This document shows, piece after piece, positions 1 through 7,569 of a stretch of 64,000 bases of DNA. A program made the position numbers and the translations under genes. Source of the stretch: Enterobacter bugandensis (GTDB taxonomy: Bacteria > Pseudomonadota > Gammaproteobacteria > Enterobacterales > Enterobacteriaceae); assembly GCF_900324475.1 (NCBI RefSeq), contig NZ_LT992502.1, forward strand, positions 3,906,001 to 3,970,000. The letters are read 5' to 3'. Each line of letters opens with the position of its first letter. Position 1 is the first letter of the stretch. The notes below the pieces were generated by a model, which was not told where the DNA came from, did no database searches, and saw only the letters and a list, made by a program, of their open reading frames with translations.

Positions 1-514
1 CAATCGCCGCGCCGACCGGCGTGCCCAGCAGCCAGAGCATGGTGGCGCGTGCCTGTAAATGCTGCGGGAAGTTGTGGCGCACGATGGCAAAAGCCAGCGG
101 GAACAGCGGCCCTTCCGCCACGCCCAGCAGGATGCGCAGAACGATCATCAGCGTGTAGTTATGGGTAAAACCCATCGCCACCATCAGCACGCACCAGATC
201 GCCATCATCCCGGTGAGCAGGCGCAGCGGCGCGATTTTGTCGCCTAAACCGCTCAAAAATACCGACGAAAAGCCGTAGCTCAGCAGGAAGGCGCTCATCA
301 GAATGCCGAGGCGCGTGGTGTCAAAATCGATGCCCATCGCCTGCTGGAAATGGGTGTCGGAAAAGAGCGCCGCGATGCTGATTTTGTCGAAAAAGGCCAG
401 CAGCACGCAGGCCAGCAGCGACAGCGGGATGGCCCAGCGCACCGCTTTTTCAGGCGTGCGGGTTCCCTCACCGCTCGCCTCAACGGGCGCGGTGTTGGTC
501 TCTAATGTGGTCAT
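1..514 (-). CDS. MFS transporter, N-terminal part (cut by window edge)
   Basis: The reading frame from the ATG at 512-514 runs off the left edge and gives about 171 residues. It opens with a hydrophilic tail of about 25 residues, then hydrophobic helices typical of the major facilitator superfamily. The segment FFDKISIAALF in helix 1 and the stretch RILLGVAEGPLFPLAF in helix 4 resemble the anion:cation symporter group that carries aromatic and sugar acids. It is the last visible gene of the minus-strand Rieske operon, 25 bp after the reductase stop, so it probably imports the operon's substrate. It is related to the divergent MFS gene at 6355, which has the matching stretch GIAEGPLF. The substrate is unknown. 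Confidence 0.85.
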   Translation of the reverse strand, partial: MTTLETNTAPVEASGEGTRTPEKAVRWAIPLSLLACVLLAFFDKISIAALFSDTHFQQAMGIDFDTTRLGILMSAFLLSYGFSSVFLSGLGDKIAPLRLLTGMMAIWCVLMVAMGFTHNYTLMIVLRILLGVAEGPLFPLAFAIVRHNFPQHLQARATMLWLLGTPVGAAI

Positions 515-539
515 GTCTCCCCCTACGGGTGCGGGTTAG

Positions 540-1727
540 CTATCGCAATGACATCAGTGAAAAAGCCGGGTCGGCGAGCGGTACGTCCGACAGGTCCCGC
601 CCCGCCGCCATCCAGCGCTTCGCCAGCTTGACGGTGCGCGCATCGTTGAACGCCACCAGCTGCGTTAGCCGACCGTTGTCGTCCAGCGAGAAGTACAGCG
701 CCTCTTCACGCACTATCGTTCGGCTGCCCGGCTGCGGAATGCCGAGGATCTGGATGTTGTGCTGATATTGATCCGACCACAGCCACGGCGCGTCGTCGTA
801 GCCTGGCGCATCGGGGTTAAGCATGGCTTTCGCCGTCGCCACCGCCTGATTCTGCGCGAAGGCCCAGGACTGGATGCACAGGCCGTAGTGATGGTGCTGC
901 GCCACGTCGCCTGCGGCAAAGATGAACGGATCGGACGTGCGTCCCTGGGCGTCCACCACGATCCCCCGCTCGGTGCGAAGTCCCGCATCGCGCGCCAGCT
1001 CCAGATTGAGATCGACGCCGATCCCCACCACCACCGCGTCAAAGGTTTCGCGCTGGCCGTCGCAGTGGATGACCGGCAGGCCGTTATCGTCCTCCAGCTC
1101 CAGCGCGCCGCAGCCGGTACGGATATCCACCCCCTGCTCGCGATGGATAGCTTCTAAGCGCTGCGACACCTCGCCGCTCACCGAGCGCATGCACAGCGCG
1201 GGCTGCTGCTCGAACAGCGTGACCGCTACGCCGCTTTTGCGTGCGGAAGCGGCAATCTCAAGGCCGATCCAGCCGCCGCCGACAATCGCCAGTCTTTTAC
1301 TTTCCGCCAGACGCGCCTTCAGGCGCTGCGCATCCTGCCAGTGGCGCAGAGTGTAGACCTGCGGATGCGCCGCCCACGCCTGCGAAGGCAGGCGCGCCCG
1401 CCCGCCGGTGGCCATTAGGAGAATGTTGTAACTAAGACGTTCGCCGTTGCTTAAACGCACGGTTTTCGCTTCACGATCGACTGATTCAGCATGCAGCGGG
1501 CGGTACCAGGTCAGGTTAAGCGCCTGCTGTGCTTCTTCGCTAAACAGCCGCGGGAGCGCCGCGTCCGGCTCCAGCAGAGACGCTTTCGACAGCGGCGGAC
1601 GTTCGTAGAAATCCCACTCCTCTTCCGCCACCACGCAAATCTCACCGTCGAAGCACTCGTCGCGCAGGGTTTTCGCCGCCCAGCCACCCGCCTGACCGCC
1701 GCCGATAATGACAATGCGCGACGTCAT
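540..1727 (-). CDS. FAD-dependent ferredoxin reductase of a Rieske oxygenase system
   Basis: This 395-aa flavoprotein has the usual layout of ferredoxin/putidaredoxin reductases. There is an FAD-binding GGGQAG at residues 9-14, an NADH-binding GGGWIG at about 150-155, and the second flavin motif ending in AAGD at 271-274. In multicomponent Rieske dioxygenases such proteins (HcaD, BphA4 type) pass electrons from NADH to a Rieske ferredoxin. Here the ferredoxin (5617-5940) and the oxygenase alpha subunit (4279-5301) are in the same operon, which supports that role. Its ATG overlaps the stop of the VOC dioxygenase by 4 bp (ATGA), a sign of translational coupling. The role is confident; the exact partner is inferred from position. 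Confidence 0.9.
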   Translation of the reverse strand: MTSRIVIIGGGQAGGWAAKTLRDECFDGEICVVAEEEWDFYERPPLSKASLLEPDAALPRLFSEEAQQALNLTWYRPLHAESVDREAKTVRLSNGERLSYNILLMATGGRARLPSQAWAAHPQVYTLRHWQDAQRLKARLAESKRLAIVGGGWIGLEIAASARKSGVAVTLFEQQPALCMRSVSGEVSQRLEAIHREQGVDIRTGCGALELEDDNGLPVIHCDGQRETFDAVVVGIGVDLNLELARDAGLRTERGIVVDAQGRTSDPFIFAAGDVAQHHHYGLCIQSWAFAQNQAVATAKAMLNPDAPGYDDAPWLWSDQYQHNIQILGIPQPGSRTIVREEALYFSLDDNGRLTQLVAFNDARTVKLAKRWMAAGRDLSDVPLADPAFSLMSLR

Positions 1728-2650
1728 ACCGCCTCCGGCTTTTTCTGCTGGCGGCGCGTGTCGTGGTCAATCCCGCCTTCTACCGCCCATTCGGTAAAGG
1801 AGACCAGGGAGTGCTCCAGCTCGCGCGGCTGCCAGTTTTCGGTCAGATAGTCGTCGTTGGTGTAATACTCAAACGCGCCGCCGGTCGGGCTATTGACGTA
1901 CCAGAAATAGGCCGACGACACCGGATGGCGGCCCGGCCCGATAAAGGTGCTCCATTCATTTTTATTCATCGCGATACCGCCGCCGATCACCTCGTGGATG
2001 TCGCGCACGGTGAAGGCCACGTGGTTGAGGCCGCGCCTGCGGTTCGGCAGTTGCAGCAGGAACAGGTTGTGATGTCCGCCGCGCACCCCGCAGCGCAGGA
2101 ACACGGCGCGGTTGATGTAGCGGTCCGAAACCTGGAAGCCGAGCACCTCGCGGTAGAATTTTTCCACCGCCGCCAACTCCTCCACGAAGAACACCACGTG
2201 CCCGACGTTGATCGGCTGGGCACGCTCGTAAACCGGGCTGGGCGTGTCGATACGGCGGGCATCGCCCCACTGGTTGATCGGCTCAACGTTCAGCTCCACG
2301 TCGGTCTGCTGGCTGACCTGCACGCGCAGGGTCATGCCGTTCGGATCGAGGCATTCCAGCGCGTCGCCCACTTCGCGAAAGCCGGGCTGTCTCGCCAGCT
2401 TCGGGCGCAGCGCGTCGAGATCTGACTGTGCGGCCACCGCCCAGGTCATGCGGCGCAGGGTGTTGCCCGCTTCAAACGCCGGCGGCAGGTCGGGACTGTC
2501 GATGGGGTTCAGCTCCACGCGCGCGCCGCTCAGGGTGGTAAAACGCTGGCCGCTGGCATCGCCCGTCAGGCCAAAATCACGCATAAATTTGGCGCAGTGC
2601 GTCAGGTCTTCCACGCCAAATTCCAGCTTTTCAATTCCGGTTACACTCAT
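1724..2650 (-). CDS. VOC-family extradiol-type ring-cleavage dioxygenase
   Basis: The protein has 308 residues from the ATG at 2650, which has GAGG upstream; an ATG-initiated extension of 8 residues has no better site. It shows two vicinal-oxygen-chelate modules. The C-terminal one keeps the iron-ligand pattern of type I extradiol dioxygenases: H151 (GHVVFF), H210 (GLNHVAF) and E261 (AFEYY). This spacing is nearly the same as the known BphC ligands H146, H210 and E260. These enzymes open catechol rings next to the diol. In this operon it would act after the oxygenase and the SDR dehydrogenase. The true diol substrate cannot be read from the sequence. A non-ring-cleaving VOC enzyme is a less likely alternative. 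Confidence 0.8.
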   Translation of the reverse strand: MSVTGIEKLEFGVEDLTHCAKFMRDFGLTGDASGQRFTTLSGARVELNPIDSPDLPPAFEAGNTLRRMTWAVAAQSDLDALRPKLARQPGFREVGDALECLDPNGMTLRVQVSQQTDVELNVEPINQWGDARRIDTPSPVYERAQPINVGHVVFFVEELAAVEKFYREVLGFQVSDRYINRAVFLRCGVRGGHHNLFLLQLPNRRRGLNHVAFTVRDIHEVIGGGIAMNKNEWSTFIGPGRHPVSSAYFWYVNSPTGGAFEYYTNDDYLTENWQPRELEHSLVSFTEWAVEGGIDHDTRRQQKKPEAV

Positions 2651-2728
2651 CGTTCGTTGCCTCATCTGGCCCAAATTGGGCGTAAAACATGCCCGACGCA
2701 GTCAAGCGCCTGACGTTAACTCACTGAT

Positions 2729-3517
2729 TTAGCTGGCCTGTGACAAATAGCCTAAGAAGCCAGAAATTTTATCCGCCGCGAGGCGAACCTCGTTTTGCAG
2801 CCGCTCGCGGTCGGTCTGCGGGATCTCCTCCGACGGCACCAGAATGCTGACCACCGCCGCCACGCGTCCGCTTCGGTCATACACCGGGTAGACGATGGAG
2901 GAGATGCCGTGGCGGAAGAAGGATTCGCCAATGACAAACCCGCGGGCTTTGTCCTGCTGCACCATCTGCCACAGGGCCTCGCGGTCGTGAAGCTGCCCCG
3001 GCGTGTTGCCCGGCAGGCGCTCGTGCGGGAACAACTGTTCGAAATCGGTGCGGGAAATATCGGTCAGCAACATGCGGCCCAGCGAGGTGCAGTGCACCGG
3101 CAGGCGGGTGCCAATGCTGACCTGATTGATGCGCGACCCGGCGGCGCTGACGCGGGCGATGTAGATAATGTCGCGCCCGTCGCGGATCGCCAGATGGCTG
3201 CTGCACTGGCTCACGTCACGCAGCTGCTCGATCACCGGCTGGCCGACCTGCGCCACGTCCAGCGAGGCGATGTACTCAAAGCCGAGACGCAGCACGTTCA
3301 TGCCCAGCGAAAAGGTATTGGTGCGCGCGTTGCGCTCCAGAAAGCCCATGTACTCCAGCGTCTGCACCACGCGATAGGCGGTCGCCTTCGGCATATCCAC
3401 CAGCCGGTGCAGCTCGGCAAAGGTCAGATCGCGATGCTGCTCGCCAAAGGCCAACAGCAGCTGTAAACCGCGCTCCAGCCCCGGCACCAGATACTTCACT
3501 TCCTGATCGTTTGCCAT
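2729..3517 (-). CDS. IclR-family transcriptional regulator
   Basis: The protein has 262 residues from the ATG at 3517. A GTG three codons upstream overlaps the likely Shine-Dalgarno AAGG, so the ATG is preferred. The N-terminal part (about residues 10-75) is a winged helix-turn-helix with the IclR hallmark VDMPKATAYRVVQTL. The rest is the GAF-like effector domain. IclR proteins commonly control aromatic and acid catabolism and are often encoded with their targets. This one lies inside the operon, 12 bp from the SDR stop and upstream of the VOC gene, so it would be made with the enzymes. The three palindromes at 5960, 6228 and 6275 are candidate binding sites. Whether it activates or represses cannot be told. 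Confidence 0.92.
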   Translation of the reverse strand: MANDQEVKYLVPGLERGLQLLLAFGEQHRDLTFAELHRLVDMPKATAYRVVQTLEYMGFLERNARTNTFSLGMNVLRLGFEYIASLDVAQVGQPVIEQLRDVSQCSSHLAIRDGRDIIYIARVSAAGSRINQVSIGTRLPVHCTSLGRMLLTDISRTDFEQLFPHERLPGNTPGQLHDREALWQMVQQDKARGFVIGESFFRHGISSIVYPVYDRSGRVAAVVSILVPSEEIPQTDRERLQNEVRLAADKISGFLGYLSQAS

Positions 3518-3529
3518 AATCGCCACACC

Positions 3530-4279
3530 TTAGTTAAAAACAAAACCGCCGTTGACCGGGATCAGCTGCCCGGTGACAAACCGCGACAGATCGCTTAACA
3601 GCCAGACCACGCTGCCGGTGACGTCTTCCGGCTGCTGCGCGCCGGTTAACGCGCGGCCATTCTCGTAAAGCTGATGGCGCTCGGCCGGAACATATTCGGT
3701 CGCCTCGACGCGGGTTAACCCCGGCGCGATGGCATTAATGCGTATACGCTTTTCGCCCAGTTCACGCGCCATTGAGCGGGTCATGGCGATCACGGCGCCC
3801 TTGCTGGCGACGTAGGCCATCAGGCGCGGCGCGCCCCACAGCGCGGTGTCGGACGCAACGTTCACGATACCCGCGCCCTCGCGCAGCAGCGGCACCGCAG
3901 CGCGCGTCACCAGCCAGGTGCCTTTGACGTTGACGCTCATCACCCGATCCCAGAGATCCGGATCGTAATCGAGCATATTTTTGCCGCCGACGCCCGTCGC
4001 CATCGCCGCGTTGTTCACCAGGCCATCGATCTGACCATGCTCGCCAATCGCGCTGAACACCTGCTCAATGGACTGTGGATCGGCCAGATCGATAACGTGC
4101 GGTTCGATCGCATAGCCCCGCTCGCTCAGGGCGTGGGCGCTTTCGGCCAGCTCGCCCCTGAGGATGTCGCACATCACCACCGCCGCGCCCTGCTCCGCGC
4201 AGGCTTTGGCAAAGTGAAAGCCCAGCCCGCGCGCGGCGCCGGTTATGACGATGCGTTTGCCGCTCAGCAGCCCGTTCAT
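3530..4279 (-). CDS. SDR-family NAD(P)-dependent dehydrogenase, likely cis-dihydrodiol dehydrogenase
   Basis: This 249-aa classical short-chain dehydrogenase has TGAARGLG at 13-20 for cofactor binding, NNAA at 89-92, the catalytic Ser143, and Tyr156/Lys160 in the motif YVASK. The aspartate at about residue 38, after the second strand, favours NAD. In Rieske dioxygenase pathways an SDR rearomatises the cis-dihydrodiol to a catechol. Its position between the oxygenase and the extradiol enzyme fits this. The start ATG shares one base with the stop of the Rieske alpha gene (TGATG), so the two are coupled. The substrate assignment is inferred from context. Confidence 0.85.
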   Translation of the reverse strand: MNGLLSGKRIVITGAARGLGFHFAKACAEQGAAVVMCDILRGELAESAHALSERGYAIEPHVIDLADPQSIEQVFSAIGEHGQIDGLVNNAAMATGVGGKNMLDYDPDLWDRVMSVNVKGTWLVTRAAVPLLREGAGIVNVASDTALWGAPRLMAYVASKGAVIAMTRSMARELGEKRIRINAIAPGLTRVEATEYVPAERHQLYENGRALTGAQQPEDVTGSVVWLLSDLSRFVTGQLIPVNGGFVFN

Positions 4280-5301
4280 CAGGCGGCTCCCTGCTGTTCT
4301 TCGCGCATCGCCAGCTGCTCTTTGGCGGCCTTTTGCATCATGCGGCGCAGGCGCGAGAGGCCGACGTCGTGCTGATACAGATATTCATGGTCGCGGGCGT
4401 TTGGCGCCAGGCTTTCCAGCACCACGCGGTCCTGCTCCAGCACTTCCCAGTGCAGTTTTTCCAGACGGTTGCGGTACATGAAGCGCCACATGTCGCGCTG
4501 CCAGCCCTGCACCCGGCGAATGCGCCAGAAGAAGACGCGGCAGTTGTCGTTATCTTCCGGCACCACCATGCCGACGATAAAGAAGTGGCCGCCCGGCCCG
4601 AAGCGCTTCTTGTACGGAATGGAGAGGCGCATCCAGCAGGTGCCGCTGTTGCCCAGCTCCACCCAGTCAAAGTTGACGCCGCTCTGCCCTTTCTTCTCGA
4701 AGATAAAGCCGGTTTTGGTCGGCTGGAGCACCATGTCGGCCTTGCGATCCCCTTCCGCCATTGAGTGCGACGAGGAGTGCAGATAGGTGCCGTGCATCGG
4801 ATCCATCACGTTTTCCAGCGCGTACTGGTAATTGCATTTCCACGCGGCGGTGCAGAGGAAATTGCTGAAGCTGTCCGTATCGGCGAGCTCGTCCGGGAAG
4901 GTCAGCTCGTCCGGCTGCTGGTCTGCGGTGACGCCAAACCACAGGAAGATTGCGCCGTGCGCCTCCTGCACGTTGTAGCTGCGCACGCACTGCTGGCCGA
5001 CCAGCGGGCATTTGTCCACGGCGGGCACGTCTTTCACCTCGCCGTTGCCCGCGACCTCCACGCCGTGATACCAGCAGGCAATGCGGTCGCCAAGGTTCCA
5101 GCCCATCGACAGGCGCGCGCCGCGGTGCGGACAGCGGTCCTCCAGCGCCTGCACCTGGCCGTCTTTGTTGCGCCAGACCACAATCTGTTCGCCCAGGCGG
5201 GTAATGCCCACCGGTGCAGACTGCACCTCCCAGCTCGCCAGCACCGGATACCAGAGGCCGCGCAGACCTTTATCGAGATAGTGTTGTACGGTCGTCGTCA
5301 T
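4279..5301 (-). CDS. Rieske non-heme iron oxygenase, alpha (terminal oxygenase) subunit
   Basis: The 340-aa protein has an N-terminal Rieske [2Fe-2S] domain with C57-P-H59 and C76-W-Y-H79. A catalytic domain follows, with the mononuclear iron motif around residues 164-175 (NVMDPMHGTYLH; H170 and H175). No beta subunit of the NTF2-like type lies next to it. This, and the length, suggest the alpha-only group of Rieske oxygenases (CarAa or phthalate/vanillate type trimers) rather than the alpha3beta3 biphenyl or phenylpropionate enzymes. The start at 5301 has GAGGG ten bases upstream. The enzyme would add oxygen to an aromatic or N-heterocyclic substrate, using the operon's ferredoxin and reductase. 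Confidence 0.92.
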   Translation of the reverse strand: MTTTVQHYLDKGLRGLWYPVLASWEVQSAPVGITRLGEQIVVWRNKDGQVQALEDRCPHRGARLSMGWNLGDRIACWYHGVEVAGNGEVKDVPAVDKCPLVGQQCVRSYNVQEAHGAIFLWFGVTADQQPDELTFPDELADTDSFSNFLCTAAWKCNYQYALENVMDPMHGTYLHSSSHSMAEGDRKADMVLQPTKTGFIFEKKGQSGVNFDWVELGNSGTCWMRLSIPYKKRFGPGGHFFIVGMVVPEDNDNCRVFFWRIRRVQGWQRDMWRFMYRNRLEKLHWEVLEQDRVVLESLAPNARDHEYLYQHDVGLSRLRRMMQKAAKEQLAMREEQQGAA

Positions 5302-5311
5302 CGCGTTGCCC

Positions 5312-5620
5312 TCAGTAGCCGTTAACCTGTAAGAATGCCTGGAAGCTGGCCTCGCTCCACGGCTCGCCCTGCTGATCGTGCATGCGCACCGCGTTCAGCC
5401 CGTTCACCAGCTCCGGTAAGGTTTCAACCCCCTTCTCGAAGAGATCTTCCAGCGTGGCGATGAGGTTCACTTCCCAGCTTTCCGGCTCGCGGCTGCGGGT
5501 CTGCCAGATAAGGTTCTGGTAATCACCCGGCTTATGGATCGCACCGTTACCGCCCTCAGCCGGTGGGGCAAACTGACGGCTTTCCGGCAGCGCCGGGTTG
5601 TAGTTCAGGGTGTCGCTCAT
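5312..5620 (-). CDS. Small protein with recombinase-like helix-turn-helix segment, unknown role
   Basis: The 102-aa product has no membrane segment, signal peptide or cysteine motif. Its C-terminal 35 residues (LPELVNGLNAV... then a Gly, a Trp and SFQAFL) resemble the small helix-turn-helix found near the end of large serine recombinases, where LN, G and W are spaced the same way. No recombinase catalytic domain is present. The gene is translationally coupled on the upstream side: its ATG overlaps the ferredoxin stop by 4 bp. It lies 10 bp before the oxygenase alpha gene, so it is a genuine operon member. It may be an accessory or structural factor for the oxygenase; this is a guess. Confidence 0.7.
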   Translation of the reverse strand: MSDTLNYNPALPESRQFAPPAEGGNGAIHKPGDYQNLIWQTRSREPESWEVNLIATLEDLFEKGVETLPELVNGLNAVRMHDQQGEPWSEASFQAFLQVNGY

Positions 5621-5940
5621 GCCACGGTCTCCTCGACGAAGGTAATCTGAATCTGGTTTTCAAAAACCCGAACCGGGTAGCGGTTGAGGTTGCGCCCGCC
5701 GGGGCCGTGCAGGCACTGGCCGGTTTTGACGTCGAAGACCGCCTCGTGCAGCGGGCATTCCACCTTGCCGTCTTCCACGAAGCCCTGGCTCAGCAGGGCA
5801 TAGGCGTGGGGGCATACGTCTTCCAGCGCGTAATATTCACCGTCAATCAAATACACGCCGATCTCTTTACCGTCGACGTTGCCGCTAAAAGGGAAATCTT
5901 CCTGTACTTGTTCTGCGTCACATACGCCTATCCAGCTCAT
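5617..5940 (-). CDS. Rieske [2Fe-2S] ferredoxin
   Basis: The protein has 107 residues from the ATG at 5940, which has GGAGG eight bases upstream. Longer in-frame extensions lack such a site and would run through the palindromic operator at 5960. The cluster ligands are C43-P-H45 and C62-P-L-H65. The overall form is that of small bacterial Rieske ferredoxins (BphA3, HcaC), which shuttle single electrons from the reductase to the oxygenase. It is the first gene of the minus-strand operon and faces the divergent MFS gene across a 414-bp regulatory region. Confidence 0.9.
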   Translation of the reverse strand: MSWIGVCDAEQVQEDFPFSGNVDGKEIGVYLIDGEYYALEDVCPHAYALLSQGFVEDGKVECPLHEAVFDVKTGQCLHGPGGRNLNRYPVRVFENQIQITFVEETVA

Positions 5941-5959
5941 CACGATCCTCCAGGCTTTT

Positions 5960-5975
5960 GTTTCATATATGAAAC
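5960..5975. promoter_or_regulatory. Perfect 16-bp palindrome GTTTCATATATGAAAC, candidate IclR operator 1
   Basis: The site reads the same on both strands. It lies 20-35 bp upstream of the ferredoxin start codon, a position that could block or assist RNA polymerase. The arms GTTTCA/TGAAAC match the other two sites at 6228 and 6275. IclR-family regulators such as KdgR bind palindromes with GAAAC/GTTTC arms, so the operon's own IclR protein is the obvious candidate. Binding is inferred. Confidence 0.6.
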
Positions 5976-6227
5976 TCTGTTTCTTATTTAATACGGTCAA
6001 TATAAAAGCGATGAATGTTTCGTCAAGCCGCAATGTGACGAATTTGTTAATCAAACGGCAATTAATTAACTAAGTGTGCAAAGGATCACGAAAAAATGCA
6101 GCGATATGAAATTTTCATTATTTCGGTGTGAAAGAATACGATTTATCGATGGCCTTAAATTTTAATAAACAGTGATTGACTTCTTTTCTTTTTGTTCCTT
6201 AAAAATAAAAGAAGGGAAAATTATGGT

Positions 6228-6243
6228 GTTTCACCTGTGAAAC
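6228..6243. promoter_or_regulatory. Inverted repeat GTTTCACCTGTGAAAC, candidate IclR operator 2
   Basis: Seven-base arms GTTTCAC and GTGAAAC flank a 2-bp centre. The core is the same as in the perfect palindrome at 5960. It sits 112 bp upstream of the preferred MFS start and 47 bp before the third site, a spacing of four to five helical turns. Confidence 0.55.
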
Positions 6244-6274
6244 TTAATTTTATTTCTTCTTTAATAAACAATGA

Positions 6275-6290
6275 GTTTCACAGGTGAACC
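6275..6290. promoter_or_regulatory. Inverted repeat GTTTCACAGGTGAACC, candidate IclR operator 3
   Basis: This site has the left arm GTTTCAC and the slightly degenerate right arm GTGAACC, with the inner six bases matching site 2 in reverse. It lies 65-80 bp upstream of the preferred MFS start at 6355. Its presence here argues against the upstream ATG at 6271 being the true start. Confidence 0.5.
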
Positions 6291-6354
6291 ATTTTACCCA
6301 CGTGACAATCACGCGCATAAAAATAGAAATAAGCGAAAACATAAGGCAGGCGTT

Positions 6355-7566
6355 ATGACGGCAAGATGGCAAGGCACAGTGGCACTGTTATTACTGATTA
6401 TTATTTCCTACGTTGACCGGGTGAATATTTCTGTCATGATTTTAGACCCGGAATTTGCTCAGCATTTTCAGCTAAATGAAAACAGAATGTTACAGGGAAT
6501 GCTTATGACCTGTTTTCTGCTGGGTTATGGATTTTCAGCTTTAATATTAACTCCGGTTATTGAAAGCAAACTCCATTATCGAAAGGGATTATTGAGCAGC
6601 ATAGCGATGTGGGCAGCGGTATGCGCCATTTCACCGCTGCTCGGATCGCTGATGGGCATGCTCGTCGCGCGCACGATCCTGGGGATCGCTGAGGGGCCGC
6701 TCTTTTCGCTGAAAACGCGCTTCATCAGCGATCACTTTAGCGCGCAGGAGATCGGCAAACCCAACGCCGTGACCGCGCTGGGCGTCTCGCTCGGGCTGGC
6801 CGTGGGCTTTCCGCTGGTAACGTGGCTGATGGCGCATCTCGGCTGGGCCGGGTCGTTTTATGCCCTGGCGGTATTAAATCTTGTGCTGGGTGGCGGCCTT
6901 GTCTGGCGCTTCCTGCCCGCGCCGCGGGGTGCAGAGAAAATCAAAAAACCGGGCTTTACAGAGACGTTTTCGCTGGCCTGGCAAACGCCGCTGCTCGGGT
7001 GGATCCTGCTGGTGGAGATTGCCACCCTGAGCTATCTCTGGGGGAGCAGCGCCTGGCTGCCCGCGTGGCTGCGCGACGAGCATCATTTCTCGCTGCACGC
7101 CACGGGCATGCTTGCGGCCATTCCCTTCCTGCTGAGTCTGGGCTCGAAGTTCCTCGGCGGGGTGCTGCTCGACAGAATGCGCCCGGAACAGGCGCCAATG
7201 CTGTTTGTGGTGGGCGGCGCGCTGACGGCGCTGTCCGTGGTCGCGCTGATGCTCAGCCATCAGCCTGCCTGGCTGGCGCTGTTTATGCTCTCGGCGAATA
7301 TCCTCTGGGGGCTTCAGGGGGCGGCTATTCCGGCGGTGATCCAGCATCACGCCGCGCGGGAAGCGGTGGGCAGCGCTTACGGCATTATCAACGGGATCGG
7401 CAATATCTGCGCGGCGTTTATTCCGCTGCTGATGGGGATGGTGATGAGGTCGGTAGGGTCGGTCAGCTCAGGCTTTTCGGTGCTGGTCGTCTCGCAGGTA
7501 ATCACCCTGCTTGCCGGGGGAATGTTGCTGCTGCGCATGCGTCGCGCAGCAGCAATCAGTGCGTAA
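6355..7566 (+). CDS. MFS transporter, divergent from the Rieske operon
   Basis: The protein has 403 residues and about 12 predicted membrane helices from the ATG at 6355, which is preceded by AAGGCAGG. Helix 1 contains ISYVDRVNISV and helix 4 has RTILGIAEGPLF, both typical of organic-anion MFS carriers. It shares the latter stretch with the MFS gene at the other end of the operon. It is divergent from the ferredoxin gene, and the palindromes in between suggest co-regulation. It may import the substrate or export an intermediate. Its stop is 3 bp from the speB stop on the other strand, so the two genes converge tightly. Confidence 0.88.
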   Translation: MTARWQGTVALLLLIIISYVDRVNISVMILDPEFAQHFQLNENRMLQGMLMTCFLLGYGFSALILTPVIESKLHYRKGLLSSIAMWAAVCAISPLLGSLMGMLVARTILGIAEGPLFSLKTRFISDHFSAQEIGKPNAVTALGVSLGLAVGFPLVTWLMAHLGWAGSFYALAVLNLVLGGGLVWRFLPAPRGAEKIKKPGFTETFSLAWQTPLLGWILLVEIATLSYLWGSSAWLPAWLRDEHHFSLHATGMLAAIPFLLSLGSKFLGGVLLDRMRPEQAPMLFVVGGALTALSVVALMLSHQPAWLALFMLSANILWGLQGAAIPAVIQHHAAREAVGSAYGIINGIGNICAAFIPLLMGMVMRSVGSVSSGFSVLVVSQVITLLAGGMLLLRMRRAAAISA

Positions 7567-7569
7567 GGC

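Larger units (their letters stand above)
5941..6354. promoter_or_regulatory. Divergent regulatory region of the Rieske operon and the MFS gene
   Basis: This 414-bp AT-rich gap separates the ferredoxin gene (minus) from the MFS transporter (plus). It holds three palindromes of the same type (listed separately) and no convincing open reading frame. An upstream ATG at 6271 is in frame with the MFS gene but falls within the third palindrome; it has no clear Shine-Dalgarno and codes for a hydrophilic stretch, so it is probably not used. The layout suggests that one regulator controls both directions. Confidence 0.7.

Noticed and set aside
6271-6354. N-terminal extension of the divergent MFS transporter from the ATG at 6271
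   Set aside because: The extension is hydrophilic, overlaps the third palindrome and lacks a clear Shine-Dalgarno. The ATG at 6355 begins a normal first helix.
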